10,938 nucleotides of DNA from an uncultured Clostridia bacterium (GTDB lineage Bacteria > Bacillota_A > Clostridia > Oscillospirales > Oscillospiraceae): the NCBI GenBank assembly GCA_946408145.1, contig CAMJQX010000037.1, forward strand, positions 1 to 10,938, written 5' to 3'. How positions within the stretch are numbered: position 1 is the stretch's first letter; every line of letters starts with the position of its first letter. The notes under the pieces were generated by a model, which was not told the origin of the DNA, did not search any database, and worked only from the letters and a program-made list of their open reading frames with translations. The translations under genes and the position numbers were made by a program. Of the stretch, positions 1 through 6,818 are shown one piece after another.

Positions 1-962
1 CCGCCTTCGGCACGGAGGCTGTTGCCGCCGACGAGAGGCATCTTCTCGACCACGAGGACCCTGGCGCCCTCCTGGGTGGCGCGCACGGCGGCGGTCAGAC
101 CCGCGCCGCCGGCGCCGACGACGACCACGTCATAGTCGAGCGTGACCTCGTCCTTCTCGACGGGCGCCGCAGCCGCGGTCTCGTGCAGCTCCTCGAAGTA
201 GGCAGCGTCGATGCCGCCGGAGGCGAGGGCTTCACGGATGCCGTCCTTGATAGCGGTGCTCGTGACGGTCGCGCCGGAGATGCCGTCGATGGCGATGGAG
301 TTGGCACGCACGATGGCGGCGGGCAGCTTCTCGACCGCAACGGAACCGATGCCGACGGTCTCGTTCTGCTCGGTGACCTGTACGTCATAGATGCGCTCGG
401 CGTCGGCCGTGATCTGGACGACTACGGGACCGTCGATGCCCATGCCGGAACCGGTCAGCGTCTGCGCCTCGGCGGAAACCTCAACAGGCGCCGGAGCCTC
501 GGCGGGCTCCTCGACCTCCTCGACGACCGGGACGGGCACAGACTCCTCCACGGGCGCGGCGGCCACATAACCGAGGGCGACGGGATCGAAGCCGCCCTGC
601 GTCAGGGCGTCTGCCACGGCGGCCTTGATGGCCTCGGAGCTGATGGTGGCGCCGCTCACGTTGTCGACGGCGAGGGAGTTTGCTTCGACAATCGCGGCGG
701 GCAGCTGCTCCACGGCCATGGTACCGATGCCCTCCGTCTCCTCGTGGGACGTTACGGTGATACCGGCGAGCTTGCTGCCGTCGGTGACGACCTCGACCGA
801 CACGTCGGCATTGCGCCCGGGGGCGGTGCCCGTCAGCGTGACGGCGCCCTTGGGAGGCGCGGAGGCTATGGCGCTGGAGATGATGCTGACAAGCAGCACG
901 ATCAGCAGGAATACGCCGCAGCCGGCGCCGATCAGATCGAGCAATTTCTTGTTCTTTTTCAT
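1..962 (-). CDS. Membrane-anchored FAD-dependent reductase with two tandem FMN-binding domains, partial (C-terminus outside window)
   Basis: This is probably an extracytoplasmic fumarate- or urocanate-reductase-like flavoprotein that passes electrons from covalently bound FMN to an FAD active site. The 320 visible residues start at ATG 962 with GGGAGG five bases upstream. Residues 1-6 are basic and 16-34 hydrophobic, giving a membrane anchor or a signal peptide with a possible cut after ASA (33-35). FMN-binding domains span about 42-126 and 168-252. Each has a flavinylation-type motif, D-x-x-S-G-A-T, at 100-106 and 226-232, where the Thr would carry FMN attached by ApbE. An acidic, Pro/Ala-rich linker (127-167) joins them. 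A dinucleotide-binding start with GAGGAG (283-288) and E306 opens the FAD domain, followed by GGNS at 312-315. The catalytic half lies beyond the window, so the substrate cannot be told. The gene is apparently monocistronic with its own promoter. Confidence 0.9.
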   Translation of the reverse strand, partial: MKKNKKLLDLIGAGCGVFLLIVLLVSIISSAIASAPPKGAVTLTGTAPGRNADVSVEVVTDGSKLAGITVTSHEETEGIGTMAVEQLPAAIVEANSLAVDNVSGATISSEAIKAAVADALTQGGFDPVALGYVAAAPVEESVPVPVVEEVEEPAEAPAPVEVSAEAQTLTGSGMGIDGPVVVQITADAERIYDVQVTEQNETVGIGSVAVEKLPAAIVRANSIAIDGISGATVTSTAIKDGIREALASGGIDAAYFEELHETAAAAPVEKDEVTLDYDVVVVGAGGAGLTAAVRATQEGARVLVVEKMPLVGGNSLRAEG

Positions 963-1016
963 GTGTTCCTCCCGTATGTAAGAATGATGATTCATGGCGG
1001 GATACTCTATTTTATT

Positions 1017-1045
1017 ATATTACCTTATCCGCGGTCGTTTTTCAA
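1017..1045 (-). promoter_or_regulatory. Putative sigma-A promoter for the flavoprotein reductase gene
   Basis: On the minus strand TTGAAA (1040-1045) lies 17 bases from TAATAT (1017-1022), inside an AT-rich patch in otherwise GC-rich DNA. A better -10 match, TATAAT (1014-1019), overlaps it but would give a 20-base spacer. Transcription would start near 1008-1010, about 45 bases before the start codon. It lies downstream of the terminator of the preceding operon, which fits an independent unit. Confidence 0.5.
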
Positions 1046-1054
1046 GATAAAGTT

Positions 1055-1098
1055 ACAGAAAAATAACAGGCACAGACGCCCGAAAGCGTCCGTGCCTG
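1055..1098 (-). terminator. Rho-independent terminator of the VTT/BMP/phosphoesterase operon
   Basis: Arms 1067-1079 and 1086-1098 form a 13-bp stem with one mismatch and a 6-base loop. On the minus strand the stem is followed by TTATTTTTCTGT. It lies 13 bases past the phosphoesterase stop codon and ends the leftward operon before the promoter of the flavoprotein gene. Confidence 0.85.
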
Positions 1099-1111
1099 AA
1101 CAGGTATTCCG

Positions 1112-1702
1112 TCATATTTCCAGCGTGTATTTCCCGCAGGCGTTGATGAGCGTCGTCTCGCCGTACTGCTGGATCCTCGGCTGCTTCGCGCCGTAGCTGA
1201 GGTGGACGTGCCCGTGGACAAGATAGCGGGGCTTCCACTTGTCGAGCAGCGGCTGAAAGGCCTCGAAGCCGCGGTGAACAAGGCTGTCCATATCGCCGTA
1301 GCCGCGCAGCGGGGCGTGGGTCAGTACGATGTCTACGCCGCCGGCTTTTCTGATCTTCCGCTCCAGTTTCCGGATCCGCCAGGCCATCTGGCGCTCGGTG
1401 TACTGATAGGGGCCCTCCTTGTAGCGCTGGCTGCCGCCGAGGCCGAGGATGCGCAGACCGTTCACGGTCACGAGACGGTCGTCGATGCATTCACAGCCCT
1501 CGGGCGGGTATTTGTCGTAGAGGTTGTCGTGGTTGCCGTGGACGTAAAGCAGGGGCTTGTTGGCCATGGTCACGAGGAAGCTGAGATACACGCTCTTCAG
1601 GTCCCCGGCGGAGAGGATCATGTCGATGCCGCTCAGACAGCCGGGCTGGTAGTGATCCCAGAGGTATCTGTCTTCCTCGTCGGAGATGAGAAGCAATTTC
1701 AT
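1112..1702 (-). CDS. Small calcineurin-like metallophosphoesterase
   Basis: This 196-residue cytoplasmic protein has the metal-site motifs of the calcineurin-like phosphoesterase fold: D8 in ISDEED, GDL (33-35), GNHD (56-59), H129 in THAP and GHVH (164-167). It would hydrolyse a phosphomono- or phosphodiester with two bound metals, but the substrate is unknown. The first motif is normally D-x-H, and here the third position is E10. The start at ATG 1702 is supported by AGGAGG ten bases upstream and by an ATGA overlap with the stop of the preceding gene, which implies translational coupling. It is the last gene of a three-gene operon and is followed by a terminator. The fold is clear; the cellular role is not. 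Confidence 0.9.
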   Translation of the reverse strand: MKLLLISDEEDRYLWDHYQPGCLSGIDMILSAGDLKSVYLSFLVTMANKPLLYVHGNHDNLYDKYPPEGCECIDDRLVTVNGLRILGLGGSQRYKEGPYQYTERQMAWRIRKLERKIRKAGGVDIVLTHAPLRGYGDMDSLVHRGFEAFQPLLDKWKPRYLVHGHVHLSYGAKQPRIQQYGETTLINACGKYTLEI

Positions 1703-3642
1703 AGCTGCGGGGCCTCCTTTTCGGGCGGGAGCTTTTCGCGGTAGACGCCGAGCAGCCGCACCGTGTCCCTGGACATGGGCAGCAGCTTGTCGAAAGAGGG
1801 GATCTCCCCGTCGACATTCTCCGCGAGCCAGTCCATCTTCATGACCTGCTCCGGCGTGAGCGGCTCGCTGCCGTCGCTGCGAAGCGTCCCCTCCTGATCG
1901 CGCATCTCCATAAGGAAGGGCCGGATCATCCCGGCTGTGAAGCCGCTGCGCAGGATGTTGGCCAGACTGCGCACACCGGGCGGGAGCGCATCGCCGAAGT
2001 CCGTGTCGACCACGCCGCTGTCCATGCCCCACCAGTAGTGGATGGCCTTGGTGCGCTCGATGTCGGCCCAGGCGCCGCTGAAAACGCTGCGGATGATCTG
2101 CTCGTAGAGCTTGCCCCAGTTCCAGCGGGGGAGGACCAGCGGGCTCGGGCTGCCCTCCTCGTCGAGCATGTAGGTGCCGAGCTCGAGCGCGCTGCGCGTG
2201 CGCTCCGGCCGGATCACATCGCGGTTGGAGAGGACGCGCACGCCGCTCTCCATCAGCTCTTCCACCGGATCGCCCGCCGTGCAGGTCCAGCGCAGCAGGA
2301 CGCGGGCCTCCGGATCGGTCGAGCGCGCGCCGAGGGCGAAGGCGTTGATGTCCGCGGGCGTGCCGAAGATCGGGTAGTTGGCGACGTAGCCGATCGGCTT
2401 GCCGCGCGCCATGATGCCCGCGACGGCGCCAGCGATGAATTTATATTCATACAGGCGGCTGTAGTACATGCGCAGGCCCGTATAGGGCTGCGAAAGCGAG
2501 CAGTTGAGGATCTTCAGCTCCGGGTGCAGGGCGGCGGCCTTCCGGCAGTCGGCGACCATGGCGGGAGTGGTGGCGAAGATGAGCTTTGCGCCGGCCTCCG
2601 CCGCGCGCTCGATCGCGCCGAGATAGTCGTGATTGTAGGCGTGCTCGATCAGGATGTCCACATGCTCGCCCAGCTTCTCCTCCAGATACTTCCGACCCTC
2701 GTCGTGGGCGCGCGTCCAGGCGCTGGTCTCCGGATCGTAGGCGTAGAGGAAGGCGATGCTGAGATGATCTGCGAGCGCGGCGCGCCGCAGCTTCGTGAGG
2801 ACGGACTCGCCTTTTTCCTTCGGCTCGGTGCTCACCGCGATGGGGGAGGGCTCCTCCCGGACGCTGATATCCGGCCAGAGCTTGTCGAGCTGCTGATAGA
2901 GCTGGGCGGCGCTCAGGTCACGCAGCGAGGAGAAGGGGTAGAGCGCCAGCCAGCCCAGCAGCGCCTCGGCCGGGGTGATCTCGGGGGCGCGGGCGCTGCA
3001 GCGGGCAAAGGCGGCCTTGAAGAGCGAGAAGCCCGAGGAAAAGCGCCGCCGCTCGTCCTCCGTCCAGACATGGTCGGGCTCGAAGCCCAGCGCGGCCTGC
3101 AGACGGGCGTAGTCTCCGGCGTGGCGGAATTCCACGCCGTACAGCCGCGAGAGCGCGTAGAACGCGGTGAATTCGTAATAGAGCTGCGTCTTCGGATCGT
3201 CCGAGTAGGCCGGCAGGATGCGGGTGACCAGCGCGGGGATGGTCGGGGCGTCGTAGCTCTTGAGCACGCTGACGCGCTTGTTGCCCTCCTGCACATAGAA
3301 GCGGCCCAGGTATTCAAAGCACTTGACGGGGTCGCGGATGCCCTCGCTCAGATGCGCATCGCACAGGGCGATCCACTTGGCGGCAAACTCGCTCCGCTCA
3401 CCGAGCAGGGGCATGAAGTTGCCGGCCAGCGCGCTGGTGCGCCCGGCGGTCTTGGTGCCGATGATGAGGTCGGCCGGCACGTCCACGAGGCCGAGATCGA
3501 CCTGTCCGGCCAGCGCGGCGCCGCGCGTCAGGTCGTCGAGCACGGCGGGGTAGAGCGCTTCGCCGCGGGCGGCGGCAGTTTTGCTGTATCGCTGCCCCGC
3601 CTTGAGGGCGGCGGCATACTGGAGGATTGCTTCATTCGTCAT
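1699..3642 (-). CDS. Cytoplasmic BMP-family (periplasmic-binding-type) protein with ParB-like N-terminal domain
   Basis: This 647-residue protein has no signal peptide or lipobox. The N-terminal part resembles the ParB/sulfiredoxin-like core, with GTKTAGR (62-68) and the motif VQEGNKRVSVLK (117-128) in place of the usual DGNHR-type signature. A helical middle section follows (about 150-290). From about 293 (LSIAFLYAYDPETSAWTRAH) to about 600 it is a BMP-type ligand-binding fold, the family of nucleoside-binding lipoproteins such as Med and PnrA; LIFATTPAM (354-362) and YEYKFIAGAVAGIMA are typical. Without an export signal it probably senses a ligand, possibly a nucleoside, inside the cell and does not feed a transporter. 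The start at ATG 3642 has AAGGAG six bases upstream and overlaps the previous gene by 11 bases; its stop overlaps the next gene by 4. The fold assignment is fairly sure, the function unknown. Confidence 0.85.
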   Translation of the reverse strand: MTNEAILQYAAALKAGQRYSKTAAARGEALYPAVLDDLTRGAALAGQVDLGLVDVPADLIIGTKTAGRTSALAGNFMPLLGERSEFAAKWIALCDAHLSEGIRDPVKCFEYLGRFYVQEGNKRVSVLKSYDAPTIPALVTRILPAYSDDPKTQLYYEFTAFYALSRLYGVEFRHAGDYARLQAALGFEPDHVWTEDERRRFSSGFSLFKAAFARCSARAPEITPAEALLGWLALYPFSSLRDLSAAQLYQQLDKLWPDISVREEPSPIAVSTEPKEKGESVLTKLRRAALADHLSIAFLYAYDPETSAWTRAHDEGRKYLEEKLGEHVDILIEHAYNHDYLGAIERAAEAGAKLIFATTPAMVADCRKAAALHPELKILNCSLSQPYTGLRMYYSRLYEYKFIAGAVAGIMARGKPIGYVANYPIFGTPADINAFALGARSTDPEARVLLRWTCTAGDPVEELMESGVRVLSNRDVIRPERTRSALELGTYMLDEEGSPSPLVLPRWNWGKLYEQIIRSVFSGAWADIERTKAIHYWWGMDSGVVDTDFGDALPPGVRSLANILRSGFTAGMIRPFLMEMRDQEGTLRSDGSEPLTPEQVMKMDWLAENVDGEIPSFDKLLPMSRDTVRLLGVYREKLPPEKEAPQL

Positions 3643-4336
3643 TGGGGACTCCTTCTTCCGCTGCGGTCTGCCTCCTGTAGGCGCGGCGCAGCAGCAGGGC
3701 ATAGATCACGATGGATACGATGGTGGTGACGGCGATGGCTCCCGCCCCGGCGATGAACTTCGGGGAGCCGGGGTCGTCCGCCGCGGCGCCCATGACGGCA
3801 TAGCTGGCCATGACCGGGATCAGGCCCACAAGTGAGCCCGCCAGATAGGGGCCGAAGCGCATTCCCGTGGCGCCCATGTAGATGCTGGCGACGGTCAGCG
3901 GGGTGCTTGCCACGCGCAGGAACATCGCGGTGAGAAAACCGTCGCCCAGCCGCAGCTTTTCGATGTTGGCGAGCTTCGGGTACTTCGCGCGCAGCTTCTG
4001 CGCGACGGGCGTGCCGAGGCTGCGGCCGACGAAATACGGCGCGGTGCAGATGATGGCAGCGCCGACCAGGTTGAGCGCCATGGCGGCAGGGAGGGGGAAC
4101 ATGACGCCGTCGGCTGCGTAGAGGATGCCGGAGTGCATGATGAAGTCCAGGCTTTTCAGGCAGAAGAGCCCCAGCATGACGAAGGCGGCCTTCACCGGCT
4201 CCTCCGGCGTGTAGTCGAGCAGCTGCTGCACGCTCAGGTTGCCGTGGTTGGACAGGAAGATCCAGATCACCGTCGCCCAGACGCACAGCATCGCCGCGCT
4301 CCAGAGCCATTTTCCCTTGCCTTCCGCGATGGACAT
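3632..4336 (-). CDS. VTT-domain (TVP38/TMEM64, DedA-related) integral membrane protein
   Basis: This 234-residue membrane protein belongs to the SNARE-associated/VTT family (lipid scramblase-like and small-molecule transport proteins). Hydrophobic segments lie near residues 10-28, 48-68, 84-104, 134-156, 164-184 and 192-217. The family signature is visible as GxxxxxxxPYFVGRSLG (92-108), FLR (139-141), a Pro at 146, MGATGM (154-159) and GSLVGLIP (167-174). The start is chosen at ATG 4336. In-frame GTG 4378 lies inside the promoter and ATG 4360 sits on the predicted transcription start. The ribosome site (AGGGG 13 bases, or AAGGA 2 bases, upstream) is imperfect, so the start is uncertain. It is the first gene of the operon and overlaps the next gene by 11 bases. 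The family's role in bacteria is envelope or lipid related; the substrate here is unknown. Confidence 0.85.
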   Translation of the reverse strand: MSIAEGKGKWLWSAAMLCVWATVIWIFLSNHGNLSVQQLLDYTPEEPVKAAFVMLGLFCLKSLDFIMHSGILYAADGVMFPLPAAMALNLVGAAIICTAPYFVGRSLGTPVAQKLRAKYPKLANIEKLRLGDGFLTAMFLRVASTPLTVASIYMGATGMRFGPYLAGSLVGLIPVMASYAVMGAAADDPGSPKFIAGAGAIAVTTIVSIVIYALLLRRAYRRQTAAEEGVPNDE

Positions 4337-4366
4337 TTCCTTGATCGCACCCCTTTCCATCCATTT

Positions 4367-4395
4367 AATATACTGCACGCGTCATGCTTTCGCAA
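4367..4395 (-). promoter_or_regulatory. Putative sigma-A promoter of the VTT/BMP/phosphoesterase operon
   Basis: On the minus strand TTGCGA (4390-4395) and TATATT (4367-4372) are separated by exactly 17 bases. Initiation would fall near 4360, which excludes the upstream in-frame start codons of the VTT gene and supports ATG 4336. A second TATAAT occurs further upstream at 4425-4430 (minus strand), but no good -35 was seen for it. Confidence 0.6.
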
Positions 4396-4446
4396 GCGCT
4401 TTTTCCGGCGCCGGACAATCTGTGAATTATACAATTTTTTGAATTG

Positions 4447-4469
4447 ATTTTGTGGAATATCGACAAAAT
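4447..4469. promoter_or_regulatory. Operator-like inverted repeat in the divergent control region
   Basis: ATTTTGT (4447-4453) and ACAAAAT (4463-4469) form a perfect 7-bp inverted repeat around a 9-base centre. It lies 34 bases upstream of the -35 box of the ABC transporter promoter and between the two divergent promoters. The spacing suits a transcription factor site, but no regulator gene is in the window. A smaller repeat, ACGG/CCGT, lies at 4474-4486 and CAATT/AATTG at 4432-4446. Confidence 0.35.
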
Positions 4470-4503
4470 GATTACGGGAAAACCGTGACAAATGCGGGAT
4501 CGG

Positions 4504-4532
4504 TTGACAAAAGCATAAAAGAGAATTAAAAT
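4504..4532 (+). promoter_or_regulatory. Sigma-A promoter of the ABC sugar transporter operon
   Basis: A perfect TTGACA (4504-4509) is followed after 17 bases by TAAAAT (4527-4532), five of six consensus bases. Transcription would start near 4539, about 40 bases before the ATG of the binding protein, whose ribosome site AAGGAG is at 4565-4570. Confidence 0.8.
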
Positions 4533-4579
4533 ATGCCCAGTTGCTCCGGCAATATTTTTTATGTAAGGAGAAGACCAGT

Positions 4580-5845
4580 ATGAAAAAGTTCCTCGCACTG
4601 CTGCTTGCGCTCGTCATGGTCATGAGCCTCGGCTGCTTCGGCACCGTCGCCTTTGCCGATGACGAAATCACCCTGGACGTCATCATCTGCCAGTATGGCC
4701 CGAACACCAACGAGTGGTTCCTGGGCAAGGGCATGGACGGCTCCAACTTCGTTGAGAAGTTCGAAGCCGAGAACCCCGGCATCAAGCTGAACCTGGAAGT
4801 CGTTTCCTGGAACGACGTGCACCAGGTCGTCGACACCCGCATTGCCAACAACAATGCGCCCGACATCCTCAATATCGACACCTTCTCCGAGTTCGTGCCC
4901 GACGGGCTGCTGATGCCCGTTCAGGACTACTGCCCTGAGGAGCTGTTCGCCGACTTCTTCCCCGCCTTCATCGCCGAGTCTGTCATTGACGACGTCGTGT
5001 GGGCCGTGCCCGATCTGGCCTCCGCCCGCGCCCTGTTCTACAATGTCGACCTGCTGGAAGAGGCCGGTGTGGAAGTCCCCACCACCTGGGCTGAGCTGGA
5101 AGACGCCTGCCAGGCCATCCTTGACTACTACGGCGGCGACGTGTACCCCTGGGGCATCGACATGACCACCGACGAAGGCCAGGCCTGCTTCGCCTACTAC
5201 GCCTGGGGCAACGGCGGCGGCTTTGTCGACGCTGACGGCAACTGGGCCCTCAACAGCCCGGAGAACGTCGAGTCCGTTCAGTTCTCCGTCGGCCTTGTTC
5301 AGAAGGGCTTCACCAACCCCAACCCCGCTACCGAGACCCGTTACGATCTGCAGGATATGTTTGCCGCCGGCAAGCTCGCCATGCTGCTGACCACCAACCA
5401 GCTGCCCACCTATGTCGCTGACAAGGGCGGCGAGATCAACATGGCTACCGCCGGCATCCCCGCCAACGAGGGCAAGACCGGCTCCTCCGTCGGCGTCATG
5501 GACCGCGTGATGGCCTTCAAGGATGAGTCCGCTCCCGATCAGGCGGCCCGCAACGAGGCCATCGGCAAGTTCCTCGAGTTCTTCTATCGTCCCGAGAACT
5601 ACGTCGGCTGGGTCAGCATGGAGGGCTTCCTGCCCGCCGTCAACTCCGCCGTTGAGGCTCTGGTCGAGGCCGATCCTTCCTTCGCCGCCTGGCTTGACGT
5701 TTTGGGCAGCTGCCAGTTCTACCCCGCCGCCAAGGCTGAGTGGGCTCAGGTCCGTCAGGGCGTCACCACGGTCGAGCAGGAGGCTCTGATCGGCGGCGAT
5801 ATCCAGGCCGGTCTGGATGCGCTGCAGGCTGAAGTCGCAGGCTGA
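4580..5845 (+). CDS. ABC transporter substrate-binding protein, carbohydrate type (family 1)
   Basis: This 421-residue exported protein would capture a sugar or related solute for the two permeases encoded downstream. Residues 1-26 are a signal peptide (basic start, Leu-rich core) with a likely cut after AFA. C19 is preceded by SLG, a poor lipobox. The mature part shows the usual two-lobe features: FVEKFEAENPGI (52-63), APDILNIDTFSEF near 94, WAVPDL, ALFYNVDLLEEAGVEVPTTW and EFFYRPENYVGW. The start at ATG 4580 has AAGGAG nine bases upstream. Codons are strongly biased to C-ending forms, suggesting high expression. A terminator hairpin follows the gene, so it may be made in excess over the permeases. 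The ligand cannot be named from sequence alone. Confidence 0.93.
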   Translation: MKKFLALLLALVMVMSLGCFGTVAFADDEITLDVIICQYGPNTNEWFLGKGMDGSNFVEKFEAENPGIKLNLEVVSWNDVHQVVDTRIANNNAPDILNIDTFSEFVPDGLLMPVQDYCPEELFADFFPAFIAESVIDDVVWAVPDLASARALFYNVDLLEEAGVEVPTTWAELEDACQAILDYYGGDVYPWGIDMTTDEGQACFAYYAWGNGGGFVDADGNWALNSPENVESVQFSVGLVQKGFTNPNPATETRYDLQDMFAAGKLAMLLTTNQLPTYVADKGGEINMATAGIPANEGKTGSSVGVMDRVMAFKDESAPDQAARNEAIGKFLEFFYRPENYVGWVSMEGFLPAVNSAVEALVEADPSFAAWLDVLGSCQFYPAAKAEWAQVRQGVTTVEQEALIGGDIQAGLDALQAEVAG

Positions 5846-5858
5846 TCTTTGGAATCCA

Positions 5859-5895
5859 ACGGACTCGGCTGAAATACGCCGAGTCCGTTTTCTTT
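5859..5895 (+). terminator. Intergenic terminator/attenuator between binding protein and permease genes
   Basis: Arms 5859-5869 and 5878-5888 form an 11-bp perfect GC-rich stem with an 8-base loop, followed by TTTTCTTT. It sits 13 bases past the stop of the binding protein and 35 bases before the permease start. Partial read-through would lower permease expression relative to the binding protein and protect the upstream mRNA end, as known for other binding-protein operons. Confidence 0.8.
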
Positions 5896-5930
5896 CGTCA
5901 TCATCGAAAACCCGAAGAGGGGGTTGCGGA

Positions 5931-6818
5931 GTGAATACCCGACTCAACAGAAACAAATGGGAGCCCTACGTGTGGCTGCTGCCCAGCATGCTGCTGATCG
6001 CCGTTTTCGTGGTCTTCCCGATCCTGATCGTCTTCAAGCTCTCCTTCAGCCGCATTTCCCAGGGCGGCGTGATCGGCGAGTTCATCGGCTTTCAGAACTA
6101 CGTCGACGCGGTGAAGCTCCCCGCGTTCAAAACCGTCATGCTCAACACGCTCTGGTGGGTGCTGTCCGTCGTGGGCATCTCCACGCTGCTGGGCTTCATC
6201 ATCGCCATGGTCCTCAACCAGAAGTTCCACGGCCGCAAGATCGCGCGCTCCATCCTTGTCTTCCCCTGGGCCACCTCGCTGGTCATCCAGGCCTCTGTCT
6301 GGAACTACATCATCAAGTATGAATACGGCAACCTCAACAACGTCCTGCTGAACCTCGGCGTCATCCAGCAGGCGGTCAACTGGCGCTCCAGCTACCAGAT
6401 CGAATTCGTCTGGGAGTGTGCCGTCGGCATTTTTGTCACCGTTCCCTTTGTCACCTTCTGTGTGCTTTCGGGCCTGCAGTCCATCGACGGCTCCCTGTAT
6501 GAGGCCGCCATCATGGACGGGGCGGGCTTCTGGGGCAAGCTACGGCACGTCACGCTGCCGATGGTGCGCCCCTCCCTGACCGTCAGCACCGTTTTGAATA
6601 TCATCTATGTCTTCAACTCCTTCCCCATCGTCTACACCATGACCAAGGGCGCCCCCGCCCACAAGACAGATACGATGATCACGTATCTGTACATGCTCTC
6701 CTTCTACGAGCGCAAGAAGGGCCCGGCAACGGCGCTCTCCGTGATCGGCTTCCTGATCCTCTGCGTATGCGCGGGCGTGTATATGATGGGCGTCATGCGA
6801 AAGGAGGATGAGCAGTGA
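5931..6818 (+). CDS. ABC sugar transporter permease, MalF-like
   Basis: This 295-residue inner-membrane subunit forms half of the import channel. A hydrophobic segment begins at YVWLLPSMLLIAVFVVFPIL (13-32), and the typical binding-protein-dependent permease core follows from about residue 65. The ATPase-docking EAA loop is seen near 188-215 as YEAAIMDGAGFWG followed by LPMVRPS. The start is GTG 5931 with GAGGGGG at 5917-5923; reading further upstream in the same frame would run back into the binding-protein gene. The stop overlaps the next gene's start as GTGA. Its length is normal for the family. The protein belongs to the CUT1-like permease group and is expected to pair with the MalG-like protein that follows. 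Confidence 0.92.
   Translation: MNTRLNRNKWEPYVWLLPSMLLIAVFVVFPILIVFKLSFSRISQGGVIGEFIGFQNYVDAVKLPAFKTVMLNTLWWVLSVVGISTLLGFIIAMVLNQKFHGRKIARSILVFPWATSLVIQASVWNYIIKYEYGNLNNVLLNLGVIQQAVNWRSSYQIEFVWECAVGIFVTVPFVTFCVLSGLQSIDGSLYEAAIMDGAGFWGKLRHVTLPMVRPSLTVSTVLNIIYVFNSFPIVYTMTKGAPAHKTDTMITYLYMLSFYERKKGPATALSVIGFLILCVCAGVYMMGVMRKEDEQ

Noticed and set aside
183..1196. Long open frame of 337 codons on the plus strand
   Set aside because: It lies opposite the flavoprotein gene, whose translation shows clear FMN and FAD motifs, and crosses the promoter and terminator region. Its Gly/Asp-rich text is typical of an antisense shadow in GC-rich DNA.
2038..3729. Open frame of 563 codons on the plus strand
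   Set aside because: It is antisense to the BMP-family gene, is very rich in Ala, Gly, Arg and Glu, and has no recognisable motif.
4337..4378. Upstream in-frame starts (GTG 4378, ATG 4360) for the VTT gene
   Set aside because: They lie inside the predicted promoter or at the transcription start, leaving no room for a ribosome site.
4559..5956. Open frame of 465 codons on the minus strand
   Set aside because: It is antisense to the substrate-binding protein gene, which has a promoter, ribosome site, signal peptide and codon bias of its own. The Gly/Val/Asp-rich text shows no family.
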